In this document: one piece after another, positions 34,001 through 44,878 of the stretch
Layout: each line of letters opens with the position of its first letter
Position numbering within the stretch: position 1 is the stretch's first letter
Source: Streptomyces taklimakanensis
GTDB taxonomy: Bacteria; Actinomycetota; Actinomycetes; Streptomycetales; Streptomycetaceae
Length of the DNA stretch: 64,000 nucleotides
Direction: 5' to 3'
Assembly (NCBI RefSeq): GCF_009709575.1
Contig: NZ_WIXO01000001.1
Span: 806,001-870,000, forward strand
Notes under the pieces: generated by a model
Seen by the model: the letters and a program-made list of their open reading frames with translations, nothing else
The model's database searches: none
Told to the model about the DNA's origin: nothing
Program-made: the position numbers and the translations under genes

Positions 34001-34369
34001 ATGCTCACCCCGCTGACGGTCGCGGTCGCCGTGGCCGCGCTCGCCCTGGCCGCCTGGTGCGGCTTCGCGGCCTACCGGGACCAGCCGACCAAGGACCGGC
34101 ACTTCGCCGGCATGGCCCTGGTGACCCTCCTCGCCCTGGTCCAGTTGGTCGTCGGCGTCGTCCAGCTCGCCCGCGGTGGGGAACCGGACGGCGGCACGGT
34201 GGTCTTCGTCTCGTACCTGCTGGGAGTCGCCGCCTGCGTGCCCGCGGTCGGCTTCGTGTCGCTGGCCGAGCGGACCCGGTGGGGTTCCGCGACGGTGGCC
34301 GCGGGCGCGGTGGTGATGGCGGTGCTCCAGGTGCGGCTGTACGACGTGTGGGGAGGCGGCCATGGCTGA
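34001..34369 (+). CDS. four-helix membrane protein
   Basis: 122 residues in four hydrophobic segments (VAVAVAALALAAWCGFAAY, FAGMALVTLLALVQLVVGVV, VVFVSYLLGVAACVPAVGFV, ATVAAGAVVMAVLQV). Its end overlaps the next gene by eight bases, indicating a two-gene unit. Function unknown; from memory the pair is conserved in Streptomyces. Confidence 0.8.
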   Translation: MLTPLTVAVAVAALALAAWCGFAAYRDQPTKDRHFAGMALVTLLALVQLVVGVVQLARGGEPDGGTVVFVSYLLGVAACVPAVGFVSLAERTRWGSATVAAGAVVMAVLQVRLYDVWGGGHG

Positions 34370-34826
34370 CGGTCCCGCTCGCCCTCCCTCCCCGCGGACG
34401 CCGGCGCCCGGCGGCGGGCTGGGCCGCGGCCCCGGGCGGCTGCTGGTCACGCTGTACGCGGTCTTCGCCGTCGGCGCCACCTCACGCTCGGCCTACCAGC
34501 TCTCGACGCGCTTCCACGAGGCGCCACTGGCCTACTCGCTCTCGGCGGTGGCGGCGGCGGTGTACGTGGTCATCACCGTCGCCCTGATCCGCGGCGGTGA
34601 GGGCGCCCGTCGGGTGGGCCTGGTGTGCTGCGCCGCCGAGTTGGTCGGGGTGCTGACGGTCGGCACCTGGACCGTGCTGGACCCGGACGCCTTCCCCGAC
34701 GCCACCGTCTGGTCGGGCTACGGCATGGGGTATCTGCTGCTGCCCCTGGTGCTGCCGGTGGTGGGCCTGCTGTGGTTGCGGCGTCCGCACGACGGCCCCG
34801 ACCCCGTCCGGTCCTCCCCGGCCTGA
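34362..34826 (+). CDS. four-helix membrane protein, partner of the preceding gene
   Basis: 154 residues. A Pro/Gly-rich N-terminus (about 28 residues) precedes four hydrophobic helices, the last LLLPLVLPVVGLLWL. The ATG at 34362 overlaps the previous gene. Function unknown. Confidence 0.8.
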   Translation: MADGPARPPSPRTPAPGGGLGRGPGRLLVTLYAVFAVGATSRSAYQLSTRFHEAPLAYSLSAVAAAVYVVITVALIRGGEGARRVGLVCCAAELVGVLTVGTWTVLDPDAFPDATVWSGYGMGYLLLPLVLPVVGLLWLRRPHDGPDPVRSSPA

Positions 34827-34864
34827 GTGCCGAAGGAGCGCGGTCCGCGCCCCGGCTCCGCCCT

Positions 34865-34906
34865 CGTGCCGCGCCCCGGCGGCGGACCTCGCCGGGGCGC
34901 GGCACG
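34865..34906. terminator. bidirectional terminator hairpin
   Basis: Perfect 16-bp stem (34865-34880 with 34891-34906) and 10-base loop between convergent genes ending at 34826 and 34925. Confidence 0.75.
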
Positions 34907-34924
34907 GACGGGGCCGCCCTCCGG

Positions 34925-35449
34925 TCAGGCGCTGGCGGCGTAGTCCTGTCGGACGGCCTTCTGCCCCGGAGGCTCCGGGAACTTCTCCAGGGTGACCATG
35001 TCCAGCCGGGGCGAGACCCGCTCGGTGGCCACGGGGAGGTAGCCGAGCCTGCGGTAGAGGCGGATGTTGCCCTCGCTGCGGTGGCCGGTGGAGAGCCGGT
35101 AGCGCTTGGCCGAGCGTTCCTCCGCCAGTCGCGCCTCGATCGCCGACAACAGCCGTCCGCCCAGGCCGTGCCGCTGCATGCGCGGATGCACGATCAGCTT
35201 CCCGATCACGGCCGTGCCGTCGTCCTCCACGCGTCCGCGCACCGATCCGACGACCTCCTCGCCGAGCCGGGCCACGAGCACGCAGCCGCGGGCCAGTTCG
35301 GCGCGCAGGTCGTCGAGGGTCTGGGTGAGCGGCTCGATGCCGTAGTCGCCGTACAGCGCGGCCTCGGACTGGTAACACAGGTACTGCAGTTTGAGGATCT
35401 GCTCCGCGTCGACGTCCGTCGCCGCGGAGATGGTCACGCTCATTCCCAT
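34925..35449 (-). CDS. GNAT acetyltransferase
   Basis: 174 residues. The core motif IGKLIVHPRMQRHGLGGRLL (acetyl-CoA loop RMQRHGLG) and the late motif GNIRLYRRLGYLPV are clear. I chose ATG 35449 because GGGGAG lies ten bases upstream; ATG 35443 two codons later is also possible. Substrate unknown. Confidence 0.82.
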   Translation of the reverse strand: MGMSVTISAATDVDAEQILKLQYLCYQSEAALYGDYGIEPLTQTLDDLRAELARGCVLVARLGEEVVGSVRGRVEDDGTAVIGKLIVHPRMQRHGLGGRLLSAIEARLAEERSAKRYRLSTGHRSEGNIRLYRRLGYLPVATERVSPRLDMVTLEKFPEPPGQKAVRQDYAASA

Positions 35450-35542
35450 GTGCGCACTACTCCCCATGTGTGGTGGCGCCCGGGCGCGAGTGTGGAACGA
35501 GGGTCGCGCGCCCGAACTGTCTGCCCTGATGACGCCGGTGGT

Positions 35543-36118
35543 TTACCGCACCCTTCCCCGGGGGCCGGGGGGCGCAACCTCCGTCGTGAGCATTCTGCGC
35601 AGACAATCGATGCAACGGGAACGAACCGGCCCCAGACTGCCCTGTGAGATTCCCAACTCGCGGGCCATCTCGGGGTAGGTGAGGTCGCGGTGCGAGAGCA
35701 GGACGGCCAGGACGTCGGGGCACCGTCCGGGCAGTCGCCCCACCGCCGCGCGCAGTACCCGGTGCCGCTCGGCACGCAGGGCACGGCTCTCGGCGCTCTC
35801 GGCGCTTCCCAACGCACCGACGCCGTCCGCCGCGTCCGGGTCGTAGACGGTCTCGCGCCGGGCCCTGCGGCGCGCGCTCCGCACCTCGGCCCGCACCGCC
35901 GCCCGCAGCCAGGCGGCCGGGCGGGACGGCGGACCCAGGGTCCGCCCGCGTTCCAACCACCGCAGCCACACGGCCTGTTCGAGGTCGGCGGGCTCGACGC
36001 CCTGACCGACCGCCTCCGCGGCGCACTCCGCCGTGAGCAGGGAGCGCAGGGGCGGCGGCGGTCCCGGCGGATCGGGCGGGGCGGTGGTAACGGGGGTGGG
36101 GGTGGTGTCCTGCGTCAC
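35543..36118 (-). CDS. short sigma-70-family (ECF-like) sigma factor
   Basis: About 191 residues. Region 2 is reduced (DLEQAVWLRWLERG, then PAAWLRAAVRAEVRSARRRARRE). Region 4 is the DNA-binding helix-turn-helix YPEMARELGISQGSLGPVRSRCIDCLRRML, with a CIDC pair. No anti-sigma gene is adjacent. I favour GTG 36118; GTG 36124 is equally possible and neither has a good ribosome site. Targets are unknown. Confidence 0.75.
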   Translation of the reverse strand: MTQDTTPTPVTTAPPDPPGPPPPLRSLLTAECAAEAVGQGVEPADLEQAVWLRWLERGRTLGPPSRPAAWLRAAVRAEVRSARRRARRETVYDPDAADGVGALGSAESAESRALRAERHRVLRAAVGRLPGRCPDVLAVLLSHRDLTYPEMARELGISQGSLGPVRSRCIDCLRRMLTTEVAPPGPRGRVR

Positions 36119-36188
36119 GGCCACCGTGACGACACGGTGCGCCGGGACGGTTGCGCGGGCGGGCGGCGACCACCCGCCCGGGTGACGC

Positions 36189-36231
36189 GGTCGTCCCGGG
36201 GGGACGCGGAGCGCGTCCCCCCGGGACGACC
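36189..36231 (-). terminator. terminator downstream of glpQ
   Basis: Perfect 20-bp stem (36189-36208 with 36212-36231) around a 3-base loop GAG. It lies 54 bases past the glpQ stop on the minus strand and before the sigma factor gene, separating the two transcripts. Confidence 0.8.
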
Positions 36232-36285
36232 GGGAAGGAGGTTGTCGGGACGGACCGGCGGGGAGCGGCCCGCCGGTCGGTCGGG

Positions 36286-37440
36286 TCAGTTCCGGCGGAA
36301 GTCCTCGGCGGCCAACAGCGCGGTGTCCGGGTGGTCGGAGAAGATGCCGTCGATGCCGGTGGCGAAGTACGTCCGCAGGGCTCCGAAGGCGTCCCCGAAG
36401 GCGTCGGGATCGGTGCCGCGGCGGAAGTCGGCGGGCAGGAAGCGGTTCTCGTTGCGGTGGGTGTAGGGGTGGAGCAGCAGGCCGCGGGCGTGGGCGTCGC
36501 GCACCAGTGTGGTGGGCTCCCCCAGCCGCCCGTCCGCGCCCCGGGGGATCACCAGGTCCAGCGTGGGGCCGATGCCCTGGGCGAAGCCGGAGATCCACTT
36601 CAGCCCCTCGGGCGTGACCAGGTCGGCCACGGTGCGCGGGTCGCCGGACTCCACGAAGTCCCACGGCCGGGAGGAGGCCGAGGACAGCAGCACCACGCGC
36701 GGGGTCTCCACCAGCCGGTCCAGCCGCCGCATGCTGCTCGGCTCGAACGACTGCAGGAACGTCGGGGAGTTCGCGCGGTGCCGTCCGTACCGGCGCAGCA
36801 GCTTCGCCAACCGCTCCTCCAGGCCCAGGCCCAACGAGCGGAAGTAGCTGGGGTGCTTGGTCTCGACGTGGAGCCAGACCGGGCGTCCGCGTCGGCGGCC
36901 CTCGCGCTCGGCCCAGCGCAGCACCTCCTCGAAGGAGGGAACCTCCCAACGGCCGTCGTAGAGGGTGTTGTTCGGGCGGGTGTCGGGGATGCGCTCGGTG
37001 GCGCGCAGCGTCTTCAGCTCGGCGAGGGTGAAGTCCTCGGTGAACCAACCGGTGAGTCGCGTGCCGTCCACCGTCTTGGTGGTCCTGCGGTCGGCGAACT
37101 CCGGGTGGTCGGCCACGTCCGTGGTGCCGGTGATGTCGTTCTCGTGACGGCACACCAGGTGGCCGTCACGGGTGGGGACGAGATCCTGCTCGATGACGTC
37201 CGCGCCCATGTCCAGGGCGAGTTGGTACGCCCCCAGGGTGTGCTCGGGGCGGTAGCCGCTGGCGCCCCGGTGGGCGACCACGGTGGGCACCGGCAGCTTC
37301 GGACGCCCGTGCCCCCCGCCGTTCCGGCCGGCCGCGGCGGCCGTGGCGGCCGGCCCCAGCGTCGCCGCTCCGGCGCCCAGCACCGCCGCCCCCAGTACGG
37401 CCCTGCGGTCCGGCCCCGACGCCCGTCCCACCTGTCCCAT
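36286..37440 (-). CDS. glpQ: Tat-exported glycerophosphodiester phosphodiesterase
   Basis: 384 residues. A twin-arginine signal (GPDRRAVLGAAVLGAGAAT) covers about 1-37. The GDPD barrel begins with the catalytic VVAHRGASGYRPEHT and continues with GADVIEQDLVPTRDGHLVCRH; HVETKHPSYF and the final DGIFSDHPD also fit the secreted GlpQ type. It releases glycerol-3-phosphate from deacylated phospholipids or teichoic acid outside the cell. AGAGGAG lies five bases before ATG 37440. A PHO-box-like array upstream fits phosphate control, as known for Streptomyces glpQ1. Confidence 0.93.
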   Translation of the reverse strand: MGQVGRASGPDRRAVLGAAVLGAGAATLGPAATAAAAGRNGGGHGRPKLPVPTVVAHRGASGYRPEHTLGAYQLALDMGADVIEQDLVPTRDGHLVCRHENDITGTTDVADHPEFADRRTTKTVDGTRLTGWFTEDFTLAELKTLRATERIPDTRPNNTLYDGRWEVPSFEEVLRWAEREGRRRGRPVWLHVETKHPSYFRSLGLGLEERLAKLLRRYGRHRANSPTFLQSFEPSSMRRLDRLVETPRVVLLSSASSRPWDFVESGDPRTVADLVTPEGLKWISGFAQGIGPTLDLVIPRGADGRLGEPTTLVRDAHARGLLLHPYTHRNENRFLPADFRRGTDPDAFGDAFGALRTYFATGIDGIFSDHPDTALLAAEDFRRN

Positions 37441-37530
37441 GGACACTCCTCTTTCGGTTTCACACGCCTGTGACTGTCCCGAACCTGACAAGGAACGGAA
37501 CCCGCGCATGGTAGGTGTGCGTCCCTTTCC

Positions 37531-37574
37531 GCCGGGAGACCGCGTGCGGAACGTGACGCGAACGGCTGACAAAC
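37531..37574 (-). promoter_or_regulatory. candidate PHO box: four contiguous 11-nt direct repeat units
   Basis: Read on the minus strand, 37574 to 37531: GTTTGTCAGCC, GTTCGCGTCAC, GTTCCGCACGC, GGTCTCCCGGC. The first seven bases of each resemble the PhoP unit GTTCACC. The array ends about 90 bases upstream of glpQ and also faces the divergent acyltransferase gene. Confidence 0.45.
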
Positions 37575-37688
37575 CACGCCGTCACGGGGTATCCGTGACA
37601 CGAACCCGGCGCGCGCCCGGTGGGGATCCGCGAGTACCGTACTCACCTGCGCGGGTGTGCGCGCTGACCATCACGACCGGAGGACACG

Positions 37689-38369
37689 TTGTCCCGTTTC
37701 CTGTTCATCAAGGCGCTGCTCGGCCCGCTCCTGCGCGTGCTGTTCCGTCCTCGGGTTCAGGGAGCCGAGCGCATCCCGGGGAGCGGCCCGGTGATCCTGG
37801 CCGGGAACCACCTGACGTTCATCGACTCCATGATCCTCCCGCTCGTCGTCGACCGGCAGGTCTTCTTCATCGGCAAGGACGAGTACGTCACCGGCACCAG
37901 CCTCAAGGGACGTCTGATGGCGTGGTTCTTCACCGGGGTCGGCATGATCCCGGTGGACCGCGACGGCGGCCGCGGCGGCGTCGCGGCGTTGATGACCGGC
38001 CGCCGGGTGCTGGAGGAGGGCAAGGTCTTCGGCATCTACCCGGAGGGCACCCGCTCCCCCGACGGCCGTCTCTACCGCGGCCGCACCGGCATCGCCCGGC
38101 TGACGCTGATGACGGGGGCGCCGGTGGTTCCGTTCGCGATGATCGGCACCGACCGCGTACAGCCCGGCGGACGCGGTCTTCCCCGGGTCGGCCCGGGCCG
38201 CCGCGTCACCGTCCGCTTCGGCGAGCCGCTGGACTTCTCGCGCTACGACGGCATGGACCGTGACCGCTATGTGCTGCGGGCGGTGACGGACGAGGTGATG
38301 AGCCACGTGATGCGGCTGTCGGGCCAGGAGTACGTGGACGTCTACGCCACCAAGGCCAAGGCCGCCTGA
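37689..38369 (+). CDS. 1-acyl-glycerol-3-phosphate acyltransferase family protein (PlsC-like)
   Basis: 226 residues starting at TTG 37689, which has GGAGGA four bases upstream. The acyltransferase motifs are H-x4-D in GNHLTFIDSMI, GMIPVDRDGG, and YPEGTRSPDG. A hydrophobic N-terminus suggests membrane association. It acylates lysophosphatidic acid or a related glycerolipid. Divergent from glpQ, so phospholipid breakdown and synthesis genes share a 248-base promoter region. Confidence 0.9.
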   Translation: MSRFLFIKALLGPLLRVLFRPRVQGAERIPGSGPVILAGNHLTFIDSMILPLVVDRQVFFIGKDEYVTGTSLKGRLMAWFFTGVGMIPVDRDGGRGGVAALMTGRRVLEEGKVFGIYPEGTRSPDGRLYRGRTGIARLTLMTGAPVVPFAMIGTDRVQPGGRGLPRVGPGRRVTVRFGEPLDFSRYDGMDRDRYVLRAVTDEVMSHVMRLSGQEYVDVYATKAKAA

Positions 38370-38485
38370 CCGGAGGGCCAGGAAGCGCCCCGGGGTCCCG
38401 GAGGGCCACCGGGACGCGTCCGCGCCCCGCCCCGGGAGCGCGTCGGCCCAGGCGGCCCGGGGCCCGGCCGGATCGGCCGGATCGG

Positions 38486-40081
<1,596 letters not shown>

Positions 40082-41278
40082 CTACTGGTCGAGGTCCCGC
40101 TTGGCCGCGATCTTGCTGCTCATGCCGAAGATCTCGATGAAGCCCTTGGCCATCGACTGGTCGAAGGTGTCGCCGGTGTCGTAGGTGGCCAGGTTGAAGT
40201 CGTAGAGCGACTCCTGGGAGCGCCGGCCGGTGACGACGGCCCGGCCACCCTGCAGGGTCATCCGGATGTCGCCGGAGACGTGCTCGTTGGCCTCGGCGAC
40301 GAACCCGTCCAGGGCCCGCTTGAGCGGGGAGAACCACAGGCCGTCGTAGACCAGCTCGCTCCACCGCTGCTCGACCTGCCGCTTGTAGCGGGCCAGCTCG
40401 CGCTCCAGGGTGACGTTCTCCAGCTCCTGGTGGGCGGTGATCAGCGCGATGGCGCCCGGGGCCTCGTAGACCTCGCGTGACTTGATGCCGACGAGCCGGT
40501 CCTCGACCATGTCGATCCGGCCGACGCCCTGGGCCCCGGCCCGCTCGTTGAGCTGCTGGATGGCCTGCAGGACGGTGACGGGCCTGCCGTCGATGGCGAC
40601 GGGGACGCCCTTGTCGAAGGTGATGACCACCTCGTCGGCCTCACGCGGGGTGGCCGGGTTCTGGGTGTAGTCGTAGACGTCCTCGATCGGCGCGTTCCAG
40701 ATGTCCTCCAGGAAGCCGGTCTCCACCGCCCGTCCGAAGACGTTCTGGTCGATGGAGTACGGCGACTTCTTGCTGGTGGCGATCGGCAGGCCCTTGGCCT
40801 CGGCGAAGGCGATGGCCTTGTCGCGGGTCATGGCGTAGTCCCGCACGGGCGCGATGCACTTCAGGTCGGGCGCGAGGGAGGAGATGCCCGCCTCGAACCG
40901 CACCTGGTCGTTGCCCTTGCCGGTGCAGCCGTGGGCGACGGTGGTGGCGCCGTGCTTGCGGGCGGCGGCCACCAGGTGCTTGACGATGGCCGGCCGGGAG
41001 AGGGCGGAGACCAGCGGGTAGCGGTCCATGTAGAGCGCGTTCGCCTTGATCGCCGGGAGGCAGTACTCCTCGGCGAACTCGTCCTTGGCGTCGGCGACCT
41101 CCGCCTCGACGGCACCGCAGGCGAGCGCGCGCTTGCGGATGACGTCGAGGTCCTCTCCGCCCTGGCCGACGTCCACGGCGACGGCGATGACCTCGGCGCC
41201 CGTCTCCTCGGCGATCCAGCCGATGCAGACGGAGGTGTCCAGACCACCGGAGTAGGCGAGTACGACGCGCTCGGTCAC
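40082..41278 (-). CDS. argG: argininosuccinate synthase
   Basis: 398 residues starting at GTG 41278 (AAGGAG seven bases upstream). The P-loop-like AYSGGLDTS is near residue 8, and [15 protein letters not shown] near 117 binds substrate. It joins citrulline and aspartate. An ARG-box-like sequence lies just upstream, so ArgR control is likely. argG and argH form a unit separate from the argCJBDR operon. Confidence 0.97.
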   Translation of the reverse strand: MTERVVLAYSGGLDTSVCIGWIAEETGAEVIAVAVDVGQGGEDLDVIRKRALACGAVEAEVADAKDEFAEEYCLPAIKANALYMDRYPLVSALSRPAIVKHLVAAARKHGATTVAHGCTGKGNDQVRFEAGISSLAPDLKCIAPVRDYAMTRDKAIAFAEAKGLPIATSKKSPYSIDQNVFGRAVETGFLEDIWNAPIEDVYDYTQNPATPREADEVVITFDKGVPVAIDGRPVTVLQAIQQLNERAGAQGVGRIDMVEDRLVGIKSREVYEAPGAIALITAHQELENVTLERELARYKRQVEQRWSELVYDGLWFSPLKRALDGFVAEANEHVSGDIRMTLQGGRAVVTGRRSQESLYDFNLATYDTGDTFDQSMAKGFIEIFGMSSKIAAKRDLDQ

Positions 41279-41302
41279 GGGGGGCTCCTTACGATGCATG
41301 CG

Positions 41303-41324
41303 CTGACTGGTATAAGTATGCACT
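41303..41324 (-). promoter_or_regulatory. ARG-box-like ArgR site upstream of argG
   Basis: On the minus strand TGCATACTTATACCAGTCAG, AT-rich in a GC-rich genome and matching the alternating TGxATxxxxAT pattern of ARG boxes. It lies about 25 bases before the argG start. Confidence 0.6.
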
Positions 41325-41547
41325 CCCTCGCATGGTTCGTCAACGCGCCCCGGAAGCGTGACCGGACCGGCGGCGCGGCCCGTCCGAGAGTGCCGCGTCC
41401 CCCACCCACGCGTCCGGCCCCGCCTTCTTTCCCGGCGGACCGGGCGGCCACGGGTGGTCCACCGGCACCCGGCGCACCCGCGCCTCGATCATCCTCGCCC
41501 TCCCGGGGCGCACCGGAAAGAGTGGGCGCGCACCCGCGCGCACGGGC

Positions 41548-42147
41548 ATGATGCGGAACATGGGAAGGACACACGAACGCATCGACGGACGGCTGCGGGA
41601 CTTCATCGAGGCGCAGCCCGTCTTCTTCACCGCCACCGCGCCGCTGTCCGGCGACGGCACGATCAACCTCTCCCCCAAGGGGCTGAGGGGGTCCTTCGCC
41701 GTCCTCGACGAACGCACCGTCGCCTATCTCGACTTCGCCGGCTCCAACGCCGAGACCGTCGCGCATCTGCGGGAGAACGGCCGCATCACCCTGATGTGGT
41801 GCGCCTTCTCCGGCCCGCCGAACATCGTGCGCGTCCACGGCCGCGGGGAACCCGTCTTCCGCGACGACCCGCGCTGGGGGGAGCTGATCGGCCGCTTCCC
41901 CGACATCGACCACTCCCGGCACGGCCTGCGCGCGATCATCGTGGTCACCGCCGAGCTGATCCGCGACACCTGCGGTTACGCCGTGCCGCTGATGACGTAC
42001 GAGAGCGACCGCCCGCTGCACGGTTCCCGCTTCGCGCGCGAGACGGACGAGTCGCTGGACGCGTACTTCCACAAGAAGGAGCACATCGCCACCAGCATCG
42101 ACGGCCTTCCGGGGCTGCCGCTGCCCCTGCCGCCCACCCCCGCGTGA
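41548..42147 (+). CDS. pyridoxamine 5'-phosphate oxidase-fold protein
   Basis: About 199 residues. The split-barrel flavin-binding fold is suggested by PVFFTATAPLSGDGTINLSP, TVAYLDFAGSNAETVAHL and RITLMWCAFSGPPNIVRVHG. Such proteins use FMN or F420, or bind heme; the exact activity is unknown. ATG 41548, 41551 and 41560 are possible starts, none with a strong ribosome site; homology seems to begin at MGRTHERIDG (41560). Confidence 0.8.
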   Translation: MMRNMGRTHERIDGRLRDFIEAQPVFFTATAPLSGDGTINLSPKGLRGSFAVLDERTVAYLDFAGSNAETVAHLRENGRITLMWCAFSGPPNIVRVHGRGEPVFRDDPRWGELIGRFPDIDHSRHGLRAIIVVTAELIRDTCGYAVPLMTYESDRPLHGSRFARETDESLDAYFHKKEHIATSIDGLPGLPLPLPPTPA

Positions 42148-42200
42148 CGGCGGCCGGCCGACCGACGGGCGGAACGTCGTTGCGCGTCCGCCCGGGGAGG

Positions 42201-42764
42201 ATGTTTGATCATGCGGTGCGAACCGACCCTTTGGACAGCGTGGCCCCGGTGATCGACCGGCTCTCCGCCACCGACCTCCCCGCCCTCTCCGGCGACCTCG
42301 CCGACCTGGTGTGCGACGCCGTCGAGGACGGCTCCTCCATCGGCTTCCTCGCCCCTCCCGACCGGGCGGGGATCGCCGCCTGGTGGGAGGGGACGGCCCC
42401 CGCGGTCGCGGAGGGCGAGGCGGTGCTGTGGGCCGCCCGGGAGGACGGCGGCCGGATCGTGGGCACCGTGCAGCTGCGCCGGGGCGGCATGCCCAACGGC
42501 CGCCACCGCGCCGAGATCGCCAAACTGATCGTGCACCGGGACGCCCGCGGCCGCGGCCTGGGCAGGGCGCTGCTGGAGCTGGCCGAACGGGAGGCGGCGG
42601 CCACGGGGATCTCCCTGCTGGTCCTGGACACCCAGACCGGCAGCCCCGCCGAGCGCCTCTACCGCTCGGCGGGCTGGACGGAGGACGGGACGATCCCGGA
42701 CTACGCCGCCGACACCGCGGGCGTGCTGCGGCCCACCACGCTCTTCCACAAGAAGCTCGGCTGA
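42201..42764 (+). CDS. GNAT acetyltransferase
   Basis: Up to 187 residues. The GNAT core is AEIAKLIVHRDARGRGLGRALLE (acetyl-CoA loop ARGRGLG), and the late motif SPAERLYRSAGWTEDG is clear. The start is uncertain: GGGGAGG directly abuts ATG 42201, which is too close, and GTG 42216 is the alternative. Substrate unknown. No link to the arginine genes is evident. Confidence 0.8.
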   Translation: MFDHAVRTDPLDSVAPVIDRLSATDLPALSGDLADLVCDAVEDGSSIGFLAPPDRAGIAAWWEGTAPAVAEGEAVLWAAREDGGRIVGTVQLRRGGMPNGRHRAEIAKLIVHRDARGRGLGRALLELAEREAAATGISLLVLDTQTGSPAERLYRSAGWTEDGTIPDYAADTAGVLRPTTLFHKKLG

Positions 42765-42904
42765 GAGCCCGCCGGGCCGAACCGCGAGGCGGTACGGCTC
42801 TCCGATGGTGCCGTGCGGGGGACGTGGCTACCGTGGCAGCGGATCCGTGCACGCTCCACCGCGGCGGCCACGCGCCCGCGGACGAACCCGAGGAGATCCG
42901 CCCC

Positions 42905-43453
42905 ATGCTCAGCACCCCTCTCGGTGACGGCGCGGAGCTGTGCCCCCTGGAGCCGTGGCAGGCCCCGGAGCTGGCCGCGTACACCGAGCGCGTCCGCGAC
43001 CACCTGGCCCCCTGGCTGCCGTGGGCCCACTCCGTCACCGACGAGGAGTCCGCGCGGGCCTTCCTCCAGCGACACGCGGACCGGCAGGCCGCCGACGAGG
43101 GCAGGATCTACGGCATCCGGCTCGACGGCGAGCTGGTGGGCGGCATGATGTTCCGGCTGTTCGACGCCGCCGCGGGCTCCTGCGAGTTGGGCGCCTGGCT
43201 GGCACCCGAGGCACAGGGGCGCGGGCTGGTGACCGCCGCCGCCTCCCGCATGATCGACTGGGCGGTCGGCGTCCGCGGCCTGTCCCGGGTGGAGTGGCTG
43301 GTCTCCCCGGAGAACGGCCCCAGTGTCGCGGTGGCCAGGCGGCTGGGCATGACGCACGAGGGCACCCTGCGCAGCGTGTTCCCCCTGGGCGGACGGCGCC
43401 ACGATCTCCAGGTCTGGTCGCTGCTGGCCGAGGAGTGGCGGGCCGCGTCCTGA
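42905..43453 (+). CDS. GNAT acetyltransferase (RimJ/RimL type)
   Basis: 182 residues. CELGAWLAPEAQGRGLVTAA carries the acetyl-CoA loop and VEWLVSPENGPSVAVARRLG the late motif; the C-terminus RHDLQVWSLLAEEW fits the protein N-acetyltransferase group. GAGGAG lies eight bases before ATG 42905. Target unknown. Confidence 0.85.
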   Translation: MLSTPLGDGAELCPLEPWQAPELAAYTERVRDHLAPWLPWAHSVTDEESARAFLQRHADRQAADEGRIYGIRLDGELVGGMMFRLFDAAAGSCELGAWLAPEAQGRGLVTAAASRMIDWAVGVRGLSRVEWLVSPENGPSVAVARRLGMTHEGTLRSVFPLGGRRHDLQVWSLLAEEWRAAS

Positions 43454-43473
43454 GAAGGACGCCGGCGTCCTTC
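43454..43473 (+). terminator. perfect 20-bp palindrome directly after the stop codon
   Basis: GAAGGACGCC followed by GGCGTCCTTC begins immediately past the TGA of the GNAT gene. An 8-bp stem with a 4-base loop would form in RNA. Confidence 0.55.
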
Positions 43474-43704
43474 CGGCGCCGCGTCCGGGCCCCGCTCCCC
43501 GGCGCCCCAACGGAACCTCGTCGTCCCGACCGTCCCGATCCTCCCGACCGCTTCGACGGGGACCGTCCCCACAGCTCACGGGCTTCACACCCACAGCGCC
43601 GCGGTCCGCCACCGGACGTCCGTCGGTCTCGCCGCCGACGGCGACGTCGGGCCGCGGACGTGGCGCTCGCCGCGCGTCGGGGGGGGGCCGGGCACGTGGG
43701 GACG

Positions 43705-44706
43705 TCAGTCCTTGTGCGCCTCGTTCGTGGGCTCCTCCGGCAGGGGGGACGCACCACCCTGCGGCGTGCAGAGTTCCCTGCCGTCCACCAGCTCGGCGCA
43801 GGCGCGGACCGCGGCCGGGAAGTGCGCCTCCACCATGGGCGAGTAGGTGTCGTGGTCGTAGCGGATGGCCCGCTCCTCGACCGTCCCGCGCGCCTCCTCC
43901 ACCCGGGCGACGTCGCCCACCGAGCCCCCGGTGATCCGACTCCAGGCGGCCCGGCACGAGGGGCTGTAGCGCAGCTCCAGCCGTATGTCGCCCTCCTCGA
44001 TCTTGGCCGCGGTCCACACTCCGATGTGGCAGCCGAGCCGCTGCGGGTCCTGCCCCTTGCACTCGAAACCGCTGCAGCCGACGGTGCCGGCGGTCGACTC
44101 CGAGGCGCTCCGCAGGGTCGTGACCCCGGTTCCCGCGGGGTCCTCCACGGTCTCCTTCCGGAGGGAGAGCCGGTCCGCCAGCATCCCCGCGAAGAAGGCG
44201 AGCACGACGGCCACCACGGTGGTCGACACCCTTCCGCGGTGGGGCCACGCCGTCCCGTGCCGGGTGTCGCCGGCAGCGTCGCCGTCCGATGCCCCTCCTC
44301 GCCACGGCCACGGCCGTCTCCGGGCGGCGGGAGGCACCGGCCGCGGCTCGACCGCCGTCGGCGAGGCCGGTGCGGAAGCGGCGGCCTCCTCGGACGGGGG
44401 GAGGGGCTCCGGCACCGGATCGGGCACGTCCGCGCCCGGTTCCCGGTGCTCCTTCTCCGTGGCCGTCCCGGCCGACTCCAGCAGGGTCAGCAGAGGGTCC
44501 GGGCGGACGCCGACGACGTGCGCGAAGGCGACCACGGCCTGTCTCGGCGGAGTCGTCTTGCCGTTGAGGTAGCGCTCCCAGGACGATTTGCTGTAGTTCG
44601 TGCGCCGCGCCAGGGCGGCGAGCGTCAGCCCGTGGTCCCGGCGCAGCCTCCGCAGTTCACGTGCCAGCTCCGGCTCCCCTGTCGGGGCCCCTCCCCCGGC
44701 GGCCAC
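43705..44706 (-). CDS. membrane-anchored XRE-type regulator with extracytoplasmic DUF2690 domain
   Basis: 333 residues starting at GTG 44706. The XRE helix-turn-helix (about 12-68) has LAALARRTNYSKSSWERYLN. A Pro/Glu/Ala-rich linker follows, then one membrane helix (TTVVAVVLAFFAGMLA), then an outside domain with four cysteines (VGCSGFECKGQDPQRLGCHIG and one more Cys) typical of DUF2690. This layout suggests a one-component sensor linking an outside signal to transcription; neither signal nor target is known. It lies 172 bases downstream of argR on the same strand. Confidence 0.82.
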   Translation of the reverse strand: MAAGGGAPTGEPELARELRRLRRDHGLTLAALARRTNYSKSSWERYLNGKTTPPRQAVVAFAHVVGVRPDPLLTLLESAGTATEKEHREPGADVPDPVPEPLPPSEEAAASAPASPTAVEPRPVPPAARRRPWPWRGGASDGDAAGDTRHGTAWPHRGRVSTTVVAVVLAFFAGMLADRLSLRKETVEDPAGTGVTTLRSASESTAGTVGCSGFECKGQDPQRLGCHIGVWTAAKIEEGDIRLELRYSPSCRAAWSRITGGSVGDVARVEEARGTVEERAIRYDHDTYSPMVEAHFPAAVRACAELVDGRELCTPQGGASPLPEEPTNEAHKD

Positions 44707-44878
44707 AGTCCGCCCCCCTCGCCTCTACGATCTCCCCGGCTTCTCCACGACCTTCAGCCTAGTCCCACGACCGTGCGTCGACGCGTCGGGCCCTCGCCGT
44801 CAAGTTCCCCGGAAACGCGGGACGTTGGCCTCCTCGGCCTTCCCCCCCGGCCCGCGCGCCCGAGGGGCCCGCGCGCCT

